64,000 nucleotides of DNA from WHSW01 sp963828755 (GTDB lineage: Bacteria; Actinomycetota; Thermoleophilia; Solirubrobacterales; 70-9). The stretch is taken from the NCBI GenBank assembly GCA_963828755.1, contig CAWHFY010000012.1, positions 1 to 64,000 on the forward strand, read 5' to 3'. The stretch's first letter is position 1. Each line of letters opens with the position of its first letter. Shown in pieces: positions 39,099-46,491 of this stretch. The notes below the pieces were generated by a model. The model made no database searches. It was not told where the DNA came from and was given only the letters and a program-made list of their open reading frames with translations. The position numbers were made by a program, and so were the translations under genes.

Positions 39099-39798
39099 TC
39101 ACCCCGGCCGGCCCGGGTCGAGGGTGCGCGCGGTCGGCGAGCGCGGCACGTCGCGCTGATCGGGGTTGGTGCCGAGCACCCGGTCGCTGACGTTCTGGGT
39201 GATCCCGTGCCAGTAGTGCTCGTTCTTGAAGTGGTGCAGACGATGGTTGCGCCAGATCGCGCGGTAGTAGCGCGAGCGCGGCCGATAGGCGGTGTGGATC
39301 AGAAAGTGGGTCCATTCGTAGGTGCCGACGAGCACGTAGCCGGCGAGCGCGGCGCTGACCAGGGCGCCCAGCGGCACCGGCCCGGCGACGAGGCCGACGA
39401 GCAGGCCGCCCACGGCGACCACCGCGGGGACGGCGAGGAGCAGCAGCTCGCCGAGCTCCTTCGCGTCGAGCAGCAGCGTCATCAGGTTGTTGGGGTGCTC
39501 GTGGTGGCTACGGTGGTCGCGGGTGGTCGGCAGCTCGTAGGTGCGCCCACCGATTCGGACCGGCTTCGCGTGCAGCAGGTAGACGTGGATCGCCCACTCG
39601 CCGAACGGGTAGACGGCGACCATCGCGGCGATCGCGACCGCGTCGCGCCAGCCGACCGGCTCGCCGATCGCGACCCGGACCGCGACCAGGGCGGCGACCG
39701 CGGCGAGGATCATCCAGGGCGAGTGGCGACGGCCGAACTCGCGCGCGGCGCGCGCCGAACGTCGTCACCTCGGGCCCCCACTGCGCTTTCGCGGCCAT
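39099..39798 (-). CDS. Fatty acid hydroxylase/sterol desaturase family protein (one frame break)
   Basis: About 233 residues. This is a membrane di-iron enzyme with the eight-His pattern: EWAIHVYLLH, DHRSHHEHP, EWTHFLIH and NHRLHHFKNEHYWHG. Four TM segments separate the clusters. It should hydroxylate or desaturate a lipid using O2. ATG 39798 begins MAAKAQWGPEVTTFGARRA in a separate frame; a shift near 39752 joins it to the main body. Substrate (fatty acid, sterol or carotenoid) is not determined. Confidence 0.85.
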
Positions 39799-39842
39799 GA
39801 CCGTGAGGTTACGGGCGCCCACGGCTCGGGCCGCCACCCGCG

Positions 39843-40046
39843 CTACTCCGGCGGCTCGGCTAACTGCCAGGGAGCCAGCTCGGCCTCGTCCGGTTCCGCG
39901 ACCCGAACTTCGCGAAGGGCCAGAGGGCTCTCGTCAGCGGCGAAACGAATCTCGAGAATGCCGCCACTCACGGCGAACTGCATCTCGCCGTCCTCGTTGA
40001 CTCGGAGTCCGACGACGAAAGTGCGGTTACCACTGGGCTCACGCAT
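39843..40046 (-). CDS. Small hypothetical protein
   Basis: A 67-residue acidic protein (MREPSGNRTFVVGLRVNEDG at the start) with alternating hydrophobic residues that suggest a small beta-sheet, and a Pro-rich tail. No signal peptide or TM. I do not recognise it. It ends just before the fatty acid hydroxylase start on the same strand, so co-transcription is possible. The small size lowers confidence. Confidence 0.45.
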   Translation of the reverse strand: MREPSGNRTFVVGLRVNEDGEMQFAVSGGILEIRFAADESPLALREVRVAEPDEAELAPWQLAEPPE

Positions 40047-40192
40047 TGGCGCCCTCCGTTGTCTTACGTTCGTTTCGCGGCGGAGAAACCTTGACGCCGA
40101 CGTCGGATGGGAGTTCGACGTCCAACTCGAGCACGGCGCGCTCGTCTGGCCGAGTTCGGGCTCGGCTCGTGCAAGTTCTCATGCCGATCTAG

Positions 40193-40216
40193 GTTTCGCG
40201 CGAGTCTGGGGGGTAC
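40193..40216 (+). promoter_or_regulatory. Candidate SigB/SigF-type promoter
   Basis: GTTT (40193-40196), 14 bases, then GGGTAC (40211-40216) resembles the stress sigma consensus of actinobacteria (GTTT, spacer, GGGTAT). It would give a leader of about 110 nt for the gene at 40335. Resemblance only. Confidence 0.35.
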
Positions 40217-40334
40217 CCCTGAGACTACGGGCGCGAGGATCGACGCACGTAGCGGGCTCGACCATAAGCCGGGCAACGGTCCAACAGGCCGTAGAGAGCC
40301 GCGCCAAGCGCAGCAACCCGCGAAGGAGAGAGAG

Positions 40335-40905
40335 ATGGCACAAACTGCCAAAACGACCCGCAAGAAGGCGACCAGCCGAAACGGTTCATCGAACGGATCT
40401 TCAAGCTCGAGCAAGAGTGGATCGGGAAAGCGATCGAGTTCGCGCCCCAGCTCTAACGAGCGCGAGCCGGACGCGCAAGCCGGCCTCCACGAGCGGGAGG
40501 AAGACGAGCTCGACGAGCGCCCGATCGAAGCCGCGGTCGAACGTCCAGTCCCAAAATGGATCGGAATCGATCCCCGGTACCGCCGTTGAGAAGACCAAGG
40601 GCGCCGCTCAGGTGATCTCAGAGGTCGCCTCGAAGGCGAAGACTCCGTTGATCGCCGGCGGCATGGCGTTGGCCGGCGCCGCGGCCGGCGCTGTCGTCAA
40701 GGACCGTTTCAGCACCAAGCGCTCCAAGAATCCGCTCAAGCGGCTGCGTGGCGTTGCGCTTCCCACACCGACCAAGAAGCTCAACCTCAGCGAGCTCGAC
40801 CTCGACAAGGTCAAGAGCACGGCGGAGCGGGTCAGCGCATACGCCCAGCAGGCCTCCGACATCGCCACGGCGGCGGAGAAGACTCGCAAGAAGAACAAGA
40901 CCTAA
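40335..40905 (+). CDS. Ser/Lys-rich protein with one hydrophobic segment (one frame break)
   Basis: About 190 residues when joined. The first ~40 residues are Ser/Lys/Thr-rich (MAQTAKTTRKKATSRNGSS). Past a frame change near 40450 the same composition continues (TRKPASTSGRKTSSTSARS). Then come a helix (VEKTKGAAQVISEVASKAK), a short hydrophobic Ala/Gly segment (LIAGGMALAGAAAGAVV) and a basic helical tail. It looks like a small nucleic-acid- or membrane-associated protein; no function is known. A strong site (aaggagagagag) precedes the ATG. If the frame change is not accepted, an 84-residue acidic-ended product stops at 40589. Confidence 0.55.
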
Positions 40906-40938
40906 CCCACCACCTGGAAGCTAATCCGTGCGCTGTGC

Positions 40939-40965
40939 AAAAAAACGGCGGCCGTAGCAGCCGTT
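40939..40965 (-). terminator. Hairpin with T-tract reading leftward
   Basis: On the minus strand AACGGC and GCCGTT (40960-40965 and 40944-40949) form a 6-bp stem followed by seven T. This is a terminator shape for leftward transcription, but no leftward gene ends here. It may stop antisense or unknown leftward RNA from the 41 kb region. Confidence 0.35.
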
Positions 40966-41106
40966 AGTGAAATGACGGGGGGGCGGACCGTAAAGACACA
41001 GCATCGGCATCGGTCCGTCTCCCCGCGCCAAACCTATGGCAACCGTCCGTCCCTGGATGCGGCGAATCGCCTCATATGCGATGCGCGACAAGAAAGCGAT
41101 AGCGTC

Positions 41107-41199
41107 GCAGCGTCCCCCACGGGGAGGTCAAAGCCGCTGCGCGGCTAAACCACGCCGGGCCAAGGAATGCCTTCAGCCAGGAGCTAGGTACTGCCCGGC
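41107..41199 (+). other. Candidate structured 5' leader (possible cis-acting RNA)
   Basis: The ~310 bp before the gene at 41218 hold no gene. Near the start codon several hairpins can form: GCAGCG/CGCTGC (41107-41112 with 41135-41140) around a CCCC-GGGG hairpin; alternatively GCCGC/GCGGC inside GGTCAAA...TAAACC; and GCCGGGC/GCCCGGC (41154-41160 with 41193-41199) enclosing AAGG/CCTT. The fragments CAAAGCC and GGCTAAACC recall the c-di-GMP-I aptamer, but the rest of that consensus is missing. I cannot assign a class. Confidence 0.3.
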
Positions 41200-41217
41200 T
41201 CGAACAAGGAGGCGGAA

Positions 41218-41679
41218 ATGAAGCGGGTAATCCCACTCGCGCTCTTGGCGGCCTCGGTGGTACTCGTGATCGTGGTGAACGCGAGCGCGGGTCCCGGCGA
41301 TCATCACGGCGGCCGCACGATCACGGTGGTCGAGCACGCGACGACCGACGCCGTCACAAATGGAACGGCGGGCGACGACGTCGGGAACGTCCTCACGTTT
41401 GCGAACGACGTGTTCAACTCCGCCGACACAAAGAAGGTCGGCACCGATCAGGGGTCCTGCATCCGCATGGTCGTGGGCGAATCGTGGGAGTGCAGCTGGA
41501 CCACGTTCCTGCCAAAGGGGCAGATCACGGTCCAGGGCCCGTTCTCTGACACCGGTGACAGCGTCCTCGCGATCACCGGAGGCACGGGCGCGTACCGCAA
41601 CGTCCGTGGTGAGATGGACCTCAAGTTCCACAATCAGGCAGGAACGAAGTTCGACTTCGTCTTCCATGTGATCGGCTGA
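41218..41679 (+). CDS. Secreted allene oxide cyclase-like barrel protein
   Basis: A 153-residue protein. A signal peptide (VIPLALLAASVVLVIVVNASA) precedes a domain with the features of the bacterial AOC-like/dirigent-like beta-barrel family: GNVLTFANDVFNSADTKKVG, DQGSCIRM, WECSWTTFLPKGQITVQGPF and ITGGTGAYRNVRGEM. Two Cys are well placed for a disulfide. Family members are secreted; their function in bacteria is unknown. A strong site (aaggaggcgg) precedes the ATG. A possible structured leader lies upstream and a strong terminator downstream. Confidence 0.75.
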   Translation: MKRVIPLALLAASVVLVIVVNASAGPGDHHGGRTITVVEHATTDAVTNGTAGDDVGNVLTFANDVFNSADTKKVGTDQGSCIRMVVGESWECSWTTFLPKGQITVQGPFSDTGDSVLAITGGTGAYRNVRGEMDLKFHNQAGTKFDFVFHVIG

Positions 41680-41694
41680 TCGGGCCTCAGTCGT

Positions 41695-41738
41695 CGGCCA
41701 AACGACCGCGCTGCAAACGCAGCGCGGTTCGTTGGCCG
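41695..41738. terminator. Bidirectional hairpin terminator
   Basis: A 20-base arm (41695-41714) pairs with 41719-41738 around an AAAC loop, with one small internal mismatch. It lies between two converging genes (secreted AOC-like protein and alpha/beta hydrolase), so it can end both transcripts. Confidence 0.65.
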
Positions 41739-41792
41739 TGCGCCCGCCAGTGCTCACGTGAAGGAAGGCCGGACGGCCGGTTGCGCTCAGAC

Positions 41793-42587
41793 CTAATGCG
41801 GTGAGTGGGCGCGGCAGAACTCGCGGACGGCCTGGTTGAACGCCTCGGGCCGCTCGAGGTTGCTGACGTGACCGCAGTCGGGGATCACGACGAGCTCCGT
41901 GTTCGGGATCGCCTGCTCGAACTGGCGTGCGACACGAAGCGGTGAGCGCGCGTCCAGCTCGCCCCAGATCAGCAGGGTCGGGACGGCGATGCGAGGCAGG
42001 AGGTCGCGCTGATCGACTTCGGCCATCTCGAACAACTCCATCCCAAGGCTCCGAGGGCGGACGTCGGCTGCGATCTCCTCAAGTAACGCCACGAACTCGG
42101 GCGGTGGGTCTCCGGCGAACAGGCCCGGAAGGGTGGGGTCGAAGTCCTCAGCAGGTGCCTCGAGCATTTGGCGCACGCCCTCGACCCGCGCATCCACCTC
42201 CTCCTCGGGTAGCGAGCCCTTCCACCCGGCGTAGCTACCGGCAAGGATCAGGGTTGCCAGCAGGCCGGGGTGCAGGCGGTAAAGCTCCTGCGCGATGGTG
42301 CCGCCCCAGGAGAGGCCGGCGACGTGCGCCGGCCCCAGCTCGAGCGCCTCGATCAGCGTCGCGAGACAGTTTGCGTAGTCGGCCAGGTTGAAACCCGCGG
42401 GCAGGTCAGAAGAGCGACCCGCGCCTGGCTCGTCCCAGGCGACGACCGCAAACTCGTCTGCCAGAGCGGCAAGTTGCGGCTGCCACCCGCGGGCGTCGGA
42501 TGCGGCTCCGTGCACGAACACCAGCGGCGGTCCCTCGCCGACGCGCTCATAGGCGATCTCGAGCCCATTCGCTCGAACGACCTCCAT
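41793..42587 (-). CDS. Alpha/beta hydrolase
   Basis: A 264-residue alpha/beta-fold hydrolase. The oxyanion region is VFVHGAASDARGW, the nucleophile elbow GLSWGGTIAQELY (Ser in G-x-S-x-G), an acid residue is likely in LLIWGELDARSPL, and the His is in IPDCGHVSNLERPEAF. The cap domain is helical. It resembles esterases and beta-ketoadipate enol-lactonases of the same fold, but the substrate is unknown. It stands alone. Confidence 0.88.
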   Translation of the reverse strand: MEVVRANGLEIAYERVGEGPPLVFVHGAASDARGWQPQLAALADEFAVVAWDEPGAGRSSDLPAGFNLADYANCLATLIEALELGPAHVAGLSWGGTIAQELYRLHPGLLATLILAGSYAGWKGSLPEEEVDARVEGVRQMLEAPAEDFDPTLPGLFAGDPPPEFVALLEEIAADVRPRSLGMELFEMAEVDQRDLLPRIAVPTLLIWGELDARSPLRVARQFEQAIPNTELVVIPDCGHVSNLERPEAFNQAVREFCRAHSPH

Positions 42588-42693
42588 TGCCGCACCTTAG
42601 ACGCGTCGATGCTCCGTCGGACAAGCTGTGGGACGCAACGAGGAACACAGTCAAGGACGGCCTGATCGTGGAACTTCGTACCTTCGCCAAGTG

Positions 42694-42712
42694 CCGCTTT
42701 GCACGGAAAGCG
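42694..42712. repeat. 19-bp palindromic repeat, copy A
   Basis: CCGCTTTGCACGGAAAGCG. CGCTTT and AAAGCG can form a 6-bp stem. It lies directly after the stop codon of the broken SfLAP-like gene. Related copies are at 43426, 44624 and 47051. Confidence 0.6.
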
Positions 42713-43380
42713 CTAAGTCAGAAGATCGAGCGCGCCTCTGGTTGTGAAGTAGGCGCCGACAACGCTGAAGACGAGGATCAGGATGGCGCGCTCATGGTTC
42801 AGCATCCAGGCCGATACTCGCCCGATCGCGGCGCGGGCCGCCTCTGGGCGACGGATGCTCGCGACGAGCGCGCAGAATGGGATCGTCAGCCAGATCGCAT
42901 CGAAGACGAGCACCGCGAGGAGTCCCCTCGACCAAAGGCGGGTCGCCCCGTGCGATCTCGTTCAGGCCGAGTAGATAGAGCAGCCCGGGGAGATGGGTAG
43001 CGACGCCGGCCACGGCGGCCACGCGCAGCGTCGGGTTGCGGAGCTCTTCGCTTGATGCGTGAGTCGTGCTTCGGATGTTCGCTTCGGGTGCCACCTCGTA
43101 TCCGGCCGGTGGCGATGCCCGCGGCGAAGCCCAGCGCCGCGACCTCCGCCCGCAAGCTCGATCACCGCGTTCACCGTCGAGGACCCGGTCTCCAGTCGGA
43201 CCCCGTGCAGGACTCAGCACCACGATCGCGCCGGCGATCGCACTGGAGGCCAGGCCGGCGATCGTGTAAGCCGCCAGCGACCGCTGGGGCGTCGACGACG
43301 AGAGCAGGGCATAGACGGAAGCCAAGGGCGGTGGGGCGGATTGCGCAGATCACCGCCAGAGCAAGCGCATCTAGGCTCAC
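42713..43380 (-). pseudogene. Second SfLAP/GAP-like membrane protein, broken by several frame changes
   Basis: Fragments of one six-TM protein follow one another in different frames. These are SLDALALAVICAIRPTAL from GTG 43380, ASVYALLSSSTPQRSLAAYT through GLASSAIAGAIVVLSP, AALGFAAGIATGRIRGGTR, LRVAAVAGVATHLPGLLYLLG, and LVFDAIWLTIPFCALVASI to the end at 42713. At least four changes are needed over 670 bp. It resembles the gene at 10389-11085 in layout. The density of breaks is higher than elsewhere, so true decay is possible here. Confidence 0.5.
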
Positions 43381-43425
43381 GGCTCGCCAGCCTAGCTCCG
43401 TCCCGAAAGCCACCGACTGCGGGTA

Positions 43426-43444
43426 CCGCTTTGGACGAAAAGCG
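43426..43444. repeat. 19-bp palindromic repeat, copy B
   Basis: CCGCTTTGGACGAAAAGCG, the same inverted-repeat design as copy A (CGCTTT...AAAGCG). It lies between the DUF6766-like gene's stop (43473) and the start of the SfLAP-like gene. Confidence 0.6.
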
Positions 43445-43472
43445 CCTCGCACGGAGAGCGACTAGTTGTCGC

Positions 43473-44150
43473 TCATCCTTCGTTGCCCGTTGCGTCCTCG
43501 GTCGGAGCGCCGACAGGCTTCGATTCGGGCGAGCCCCGCTGGCGCAGGAAGATCGTCAGCACGGCGAACGAGCCGACCGCGAGGAACTCCGACTGCCAGT
43601 TCTGAAGCGTCCCCTCCCAGAAGGTGGCTGAGCCGACATATGAGAGCCACGAGACCGTCGCCTCCCCGTGCAGGCGCTGCGCGTCGTTGAAGTCGGTCCA
43701 GCCGGTCACCGATTGAGCAAACCAGGCCCCGAAGAAGATCATGGCCATGACGATGATGAGGCTGTTCGAATAAAGGGTCGTGCGCCAATTGCCGTACTTC
43801 GCGGGAAATGGCGAACGATCGTCGGCGTGCTCGCCAACCCGCTGCTCGGCGTCGGACTCGGTTCCGCTCTTGTCCAGCTCCTTCGACTCGGGTGAGCCTT
43901 TCTGCAGCAGCCACACGGTGGCGAGCGCGAAGAGAGCGAACTGCAGGTACTCCGACTGCCAGTTCTCCATCACCGCCCGGCCGAAGGCCGACGACGTGAC
44001 GTAGTCCCAGAATCCGACGGGCGGCGCGCCGTGTTCGGTCAGCTCCTGGTTCTGAAGCACGTGCCCGGCGATCGCCTGTCCGACCAATGCGGCGACGAAG
44101 ATCGCCAAGAAGAAGAGCGAGAGCGAGTTCTCCTTGGCGAAGCGGCGCAA
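43473..44150 (-). CDS. DUF6766-like membrane protein with internal duplication
   Basis: A 225-residue protein with four TM segments. Residues 8-90 and 129-211 are two copies of the same 83-residue unit. Each starts NSL, has a hydrophobic helix, then ENWQSEYLQFALFAL or QNWQSEFLAVGSFAV, and ends with QKGSPESK or QRGSPESK. The linker (91-128) is charged. The family is uncharacterised. The start is TTG 44150, 7 bp after the stop of a 27-residue protein (44157-44240), with which it must be co-transcribed. The exact equal length of the two halves supports an ancient tandem duplication. Confidence 0.75.
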   Translation of the reverse strand: MRRFAKENSLSLFFLAIFVAALVGQAIAGHVLQNQELTEHGAPPVGFWDYVTSSAFGRAVMENWQSEYLQFALFALATVWLLQKGSPESKELDKSGTESDAEQRVGEHADDRSPFPAKYGNWRTTLYSNSLIIVMAMIFFGAWFAQSVTGWTDFNDAQRLHGEATVSWLSYVGSATFWEGTLQNWQSEFLAVGSFAVLTIFLRQRGSPESKPVGAPTEDATGNEG

Positions 44151-44156
44151 GGGCCC

Positions 44157-44240
44157 TCAGCCGTGGCTCAGCCCGACGATGGTGAAATAGACGATCCCGG
44201 AGACCAGGATCGTCCCCCAGATGAGCAGCATCGCTCGCAT
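44157..44240 (-). CDS. 27-residue membrane microprotein
   Basis: ATG 44240 to TGA 44157 encodes MRAMLLIWGTILVSGIVYFT and then IVGLSHG. Nearly the whole length is one TM helix with a positive N-terminus and a short polar C-terminus. It sits immediately upstream of the DUF6766-like gene. A GGGTAG box lies 9 bp before the ATG, so the transcript may be almost leaderless. I know of no named family. The clean start/stop, helix shape and tight linkage argue that it is real. Confidence 0.6.
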   Translation of the reverse strand: MRAMLLIWGTILVSGIVYFTIVGLSHG

Positions 44241-44249
44241 CCGGTTTAG

Positions 44250-44272
44250 CTACCCCTCGGAAGCAGCAAAAC
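44250..44272 (-). promoter_or_regulatory. Candidate SigB/SigF-type promoter
   Basis: Reading leftward: GTTT (44272-44269), 13 bases, GGGTAG (44255-44250), then 9 bases to the microprotein ATG. It resembles the site at 40193-40216. Confidence 0.4.
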
Positions 44273-44303
44273 CCCTGCCGCGCCCGTCGATTGGCACCGA
44301 GCT

Positions 44304-44519
44304 TCAGCGCTTCGACGCGGCCTTCTTGCCGCCCTCTCGTCCTGCTGCGCGTTTTTGAGACTTCGAACCGCCGGAGCCCTTGCCGCTCTTCTTACCTCCC
44401 TTGCTTGAGGCGTTGGGCGAGTTGGCGATCGAGGCGGCCCGCTGCTTGCTCATACCCTTCTTTCGCAGGCCCTCGTATTGCTTGTCGTCCTTCACGCTCG
44501 GCCCGTGGTCCTTGGCCAT
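44304..44519 (-). CDS. Small basic DUF7218-like protein
   Basis: A 71-residue protein, MAKDHGPSVKDDKQYEGLRK then GMSKQRAASIANS, followed by a Lys/Gly/Ser-rich tail (GGKKSGKGSGGSKSQKRAAG). The N-terminal half is a recognisable small domain common in actinobacteria and proteobacteria; the tail should bind nucleic acid nonspecifically. A strong site (gaaggaggg) precedes the ATG. Function unknown. Confidence 0.7.
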   Translation of the reverse strand: MAKDHGPSVKDDKQYEGLRKKGMSKQRAASIANSPNASSKGGKKSGKGSGGSKSQKRAAGREGGKKAASKR

Positions 44520-44573
44520 ATCGACCCTCCTTCGGTTGCGCCCGCCATTCGTTTCGACGATGACAAGCCTCAG

Positions 44574-44598
44574 TTACCCCAAACGTGCCGCCGAAAGC
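44574..44598 (-). promoter_or_regulatory. Possible SigB/SigF-type promoter
   Basis: Leftward GCTTT (44598-44594), 14 bases, GGGTAA (44579-44574). The -35-like part is weaker than in the two related sites. It would drive the basic protein at 44519. Confidence 0.25.
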
Positions 44599-44623
44599 GT
44601 CCGCTCTCCATGTCTTGGGATGC

Positions 44624-44642
44624 CCGCTGTGGACGAAGAGCG
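44624..44642. repeat. 19-bp palindromic repeat, copy D (diverged)
   Basis: CCGCTGTGGACGAAGAGCG differs from copy B at two matching positions, one in each arm (CGCTgt...agAGCG), so the stem is partly lost. Confidence 0.45.
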
Positions 44643-44846
44643 ATCGGCCGCTTGGCGTAGAAGCGATACGTCCGAGAGCATGGATCCGTATGCCTCGATT
44701 TGGCTAGGTGGGCGAGCTTCAGGGGACCCCTCCGTGCGGGCGTCGGCTAGTCTCGGGCAATGCGCAACGATCAGCGGCCGCTTCAGGCCCGCAGACGAGG
44801 AGCCTCTCTGAGAGGCAGACCGGGTCACGAAAGGAGCGGGAGAGGG

Positions 44847-45993
44847 ATGGCGATACGGATTGGCTTCGCGCTGGCGGCGCTGGTGGCGACGCTAGCGATC
44901 ACGGCCTGTGGCAGCGACGACAGCGGCGACAGCGGCGCCTCCACCAGCGACTCGACGTCCGGTGCCCAGACCGTCGATGCCTCCGGCAAGCCCTCCGGCG
45001 AGCTGACGATCTCGAACTGGCCGCTCTACATCGACAAGCAGACGATCCCCGACTTCGAGGACGAGACCGGGGTCACGGTCAAGTACATCGAGGACGTCAA
45101 CGACAACGCCGAGTTCTTCGGCAAGGTGCAGCCGCAGCTCGACCAGGGCGAGTCCGGCGGGCCGCTCGATCTTCGTCGTCACCGACTGGATGGCGAACAA
45201 GATGCACGAGCTCGGCTACCTGCAGAACTTCGACAAGTCGGCGATGCCGAACAACCTCGAGAACCTCGTGCCGAGCCTCCAGAACCCGCCGTTCGACGTC
45301 AACCGCGACTACTCGATGCCGTGGCAGACGGGGATGACCGGGCTGGTCGTGCGCAAGGACCTGGCGCCGGACGTGACCTCGATCTGCGATCTGTTCGACT
45401 CCCAGTACGCGGGCAAGGTCGAGATGCTGACCGAGATGCGCGACACCGTCCCGCTGGTGATGAAGTGCAACGGGGTCGACCTCGCGCAGGCGACCGAGCA
45501 GGACTGGCTCGACGCGATCGCGAAGATCCAGGACGCGGTCGACTCGGGCCAGATCCGCCGCTTCACCGGCAACGACTACGCGCGCGACGTGACCTCGGGC
45601 GACGCGGTCGCGGTGATCGGCTGGTCGGGCGACGCGGTGCAGCTGCAGGCCGACGACCCGAACATCGAGTTCCGGATGCCGAAGGAGGGCTGCATGCTTT
45701 GGTCGGACAACATGGTGATCCCGATCGGCGCCCCGAACCCGGTCGCCGCCGAGGCGTTCATGAACTACGTCTACGACCCCAAGAACCAGGCGCAGATCGA
45801 GGCCTACGTCAACTACGTCTCACCGGTCGCCGGGACCAAGGAGATCCTGCTCAAGGACGACCCGAGCATCGCCAAGAACCAGCTGATCTTCCCCGACGAG
45901 CAGTTCACCGCGAAGTGCGACTCCGCGCCGCCAATCTCGGGCAACGAGGAGCAGCGGATTACACAGGCCTTCGAGTCGGTCGTCAACGGCTAG
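44847..45993 (+). CDS. PotD-like extracellular substrate-binding lipoprotein (one frame break)
   Basis: About 382 residues. A lipoprotein signal ends in LAITAC, with Cys about 20 residues in, followed by a Ser/Asp/Gly linker. The domain begins ELTISNWPLYIDKQTIPDFE, as in spermidine/putrescine-binding PotD proteins, with later DYSMPWQTGMTGLVVRKD, IGWSGDAVQLQ and LWSDNMVIPIGAPN. The protein should sit on the outer membrane face and bind a polyamine or related amine. A break near 45165 is repaired by a one-base shift (VVTDWMANKMHELGYLQNF continues). No polyamine ABC permease or ATPase is adjacent. Confidence 0.82.
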
Positions 45994-46042
45994 TAGGCGT
46001 CGGGCTGGGGCCGCACCTGCGCTAGCCCAAGCGGAGCCGCGA

Positions 46043-46048
46043 GATACT
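46043..46048 (+). promoter_or_regulatory. GATACT -10 box of a probable leaderless gene
   Basis: GCGAGATACTG-type context with GATACT 9 nt before the ATG at 46058. The same arrangement precedes the paralogues at 47099 and 47620, which supports a real -10 element with transcription starting at the start codon. Confidence 0.55.
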
Positions 46049-46057
46049 GCGTGGGCG

Positions 46058-46459
46058 ATGTCGCAGGAGAACGTGGAGATGGTCAAGAAGTTCATGACCC
46101 TGTTCGAGGGCGGCGACCGCGATACGTGGCGTGACTACTTCGCCCCAGACGTCGTCTGGGACACGTCCGCTAGCAGGATGCCCTCAGCGGGCGTATACCA
46201 CGGCCACCAGGGGGTCGAGCGGTTCTTTCGCGAGTGGCTGGGCGTCTGGAGCGACTACAGCGTTACGACCCGCGAGTACATCGACGCCAGTGATTCTGTC
46301 GTGATTGTGTTCCGCCAAGGCGGGCTAGGGCGCGGCAGCGGCGTTAGAACCGAGCGCGATTTCTTCGCCGTATACGACATTCGAGATTCGAAGGTGGTTC
46401 GTTACCGGATGTATGAATCCCGTCTAGAAGCCCTCGAAGCCGCCGGGCTGTCGGAGTAG
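46058..46459 (+). CDS. NTF2/SnoaL-like protein, paralogue 1
   Basis: A 133-residue alpha+beta cone protein. The N-terminus MSQENVEMVKKFMTLFEGGD and C-terminus SRLEALEAAGLSE are shared with four paralogues downstream. The middle holds the SnoaL pattern (YFAPDVVWD, GVYHGHQGVERFFREWL). Such proteins bind small hydrophobic ligands or act as isomerases/cyclases; no catalytic residues are clear here. The gene appears leaderless, with GATACT 9 nt ahead. Confidence 0.8.
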   Translation: MSQENVEMVKKFMTLFEGGDRDTWRDYFAPDVVWDTSASRMPSAGVYHGHQGVERFFREWLGVWSDYSVTTREYIDASDSVVIVFRQGGLGRGSGVRTERDFFAVYDIRDSKVVRYRMYESRLEALEAAGLSE

Positions 46460-46491
46460 TAGCGGAACACGCGCTTCGTGTTGGGTCGCGT

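Larger units (their letters stand above)
44520..44846. other. Intergenic region without a gene
   Basis: This 327 bp stretch separates divergent genes. It holds the weak promoter-like site at 44574-44598, repeat copy D at 44624-44642, and a small hairpin (gcctctctgagaggc) about 30 bp before the PotD-like gene. I see no convincing coding region. Confidence 0.5.

Noticed and set aside
40335..40589. Separate acidic short gene ending at 40589
   Set aside because: The first ~40 residues fit better with the other frame, which continues the Ser/Lys/Thr-rich composition into a longer protein; a frame break near 40450 is more consistent with the rest of the window. I keep it as an alternative in the feature note.
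41107..41199. c-di-GMP-I (GEMM) riboswitch
   Set aside because: Only two short fragments match; the first helix, tetraloop and receptor are not found, so I list it only as an unassigned structured leader.
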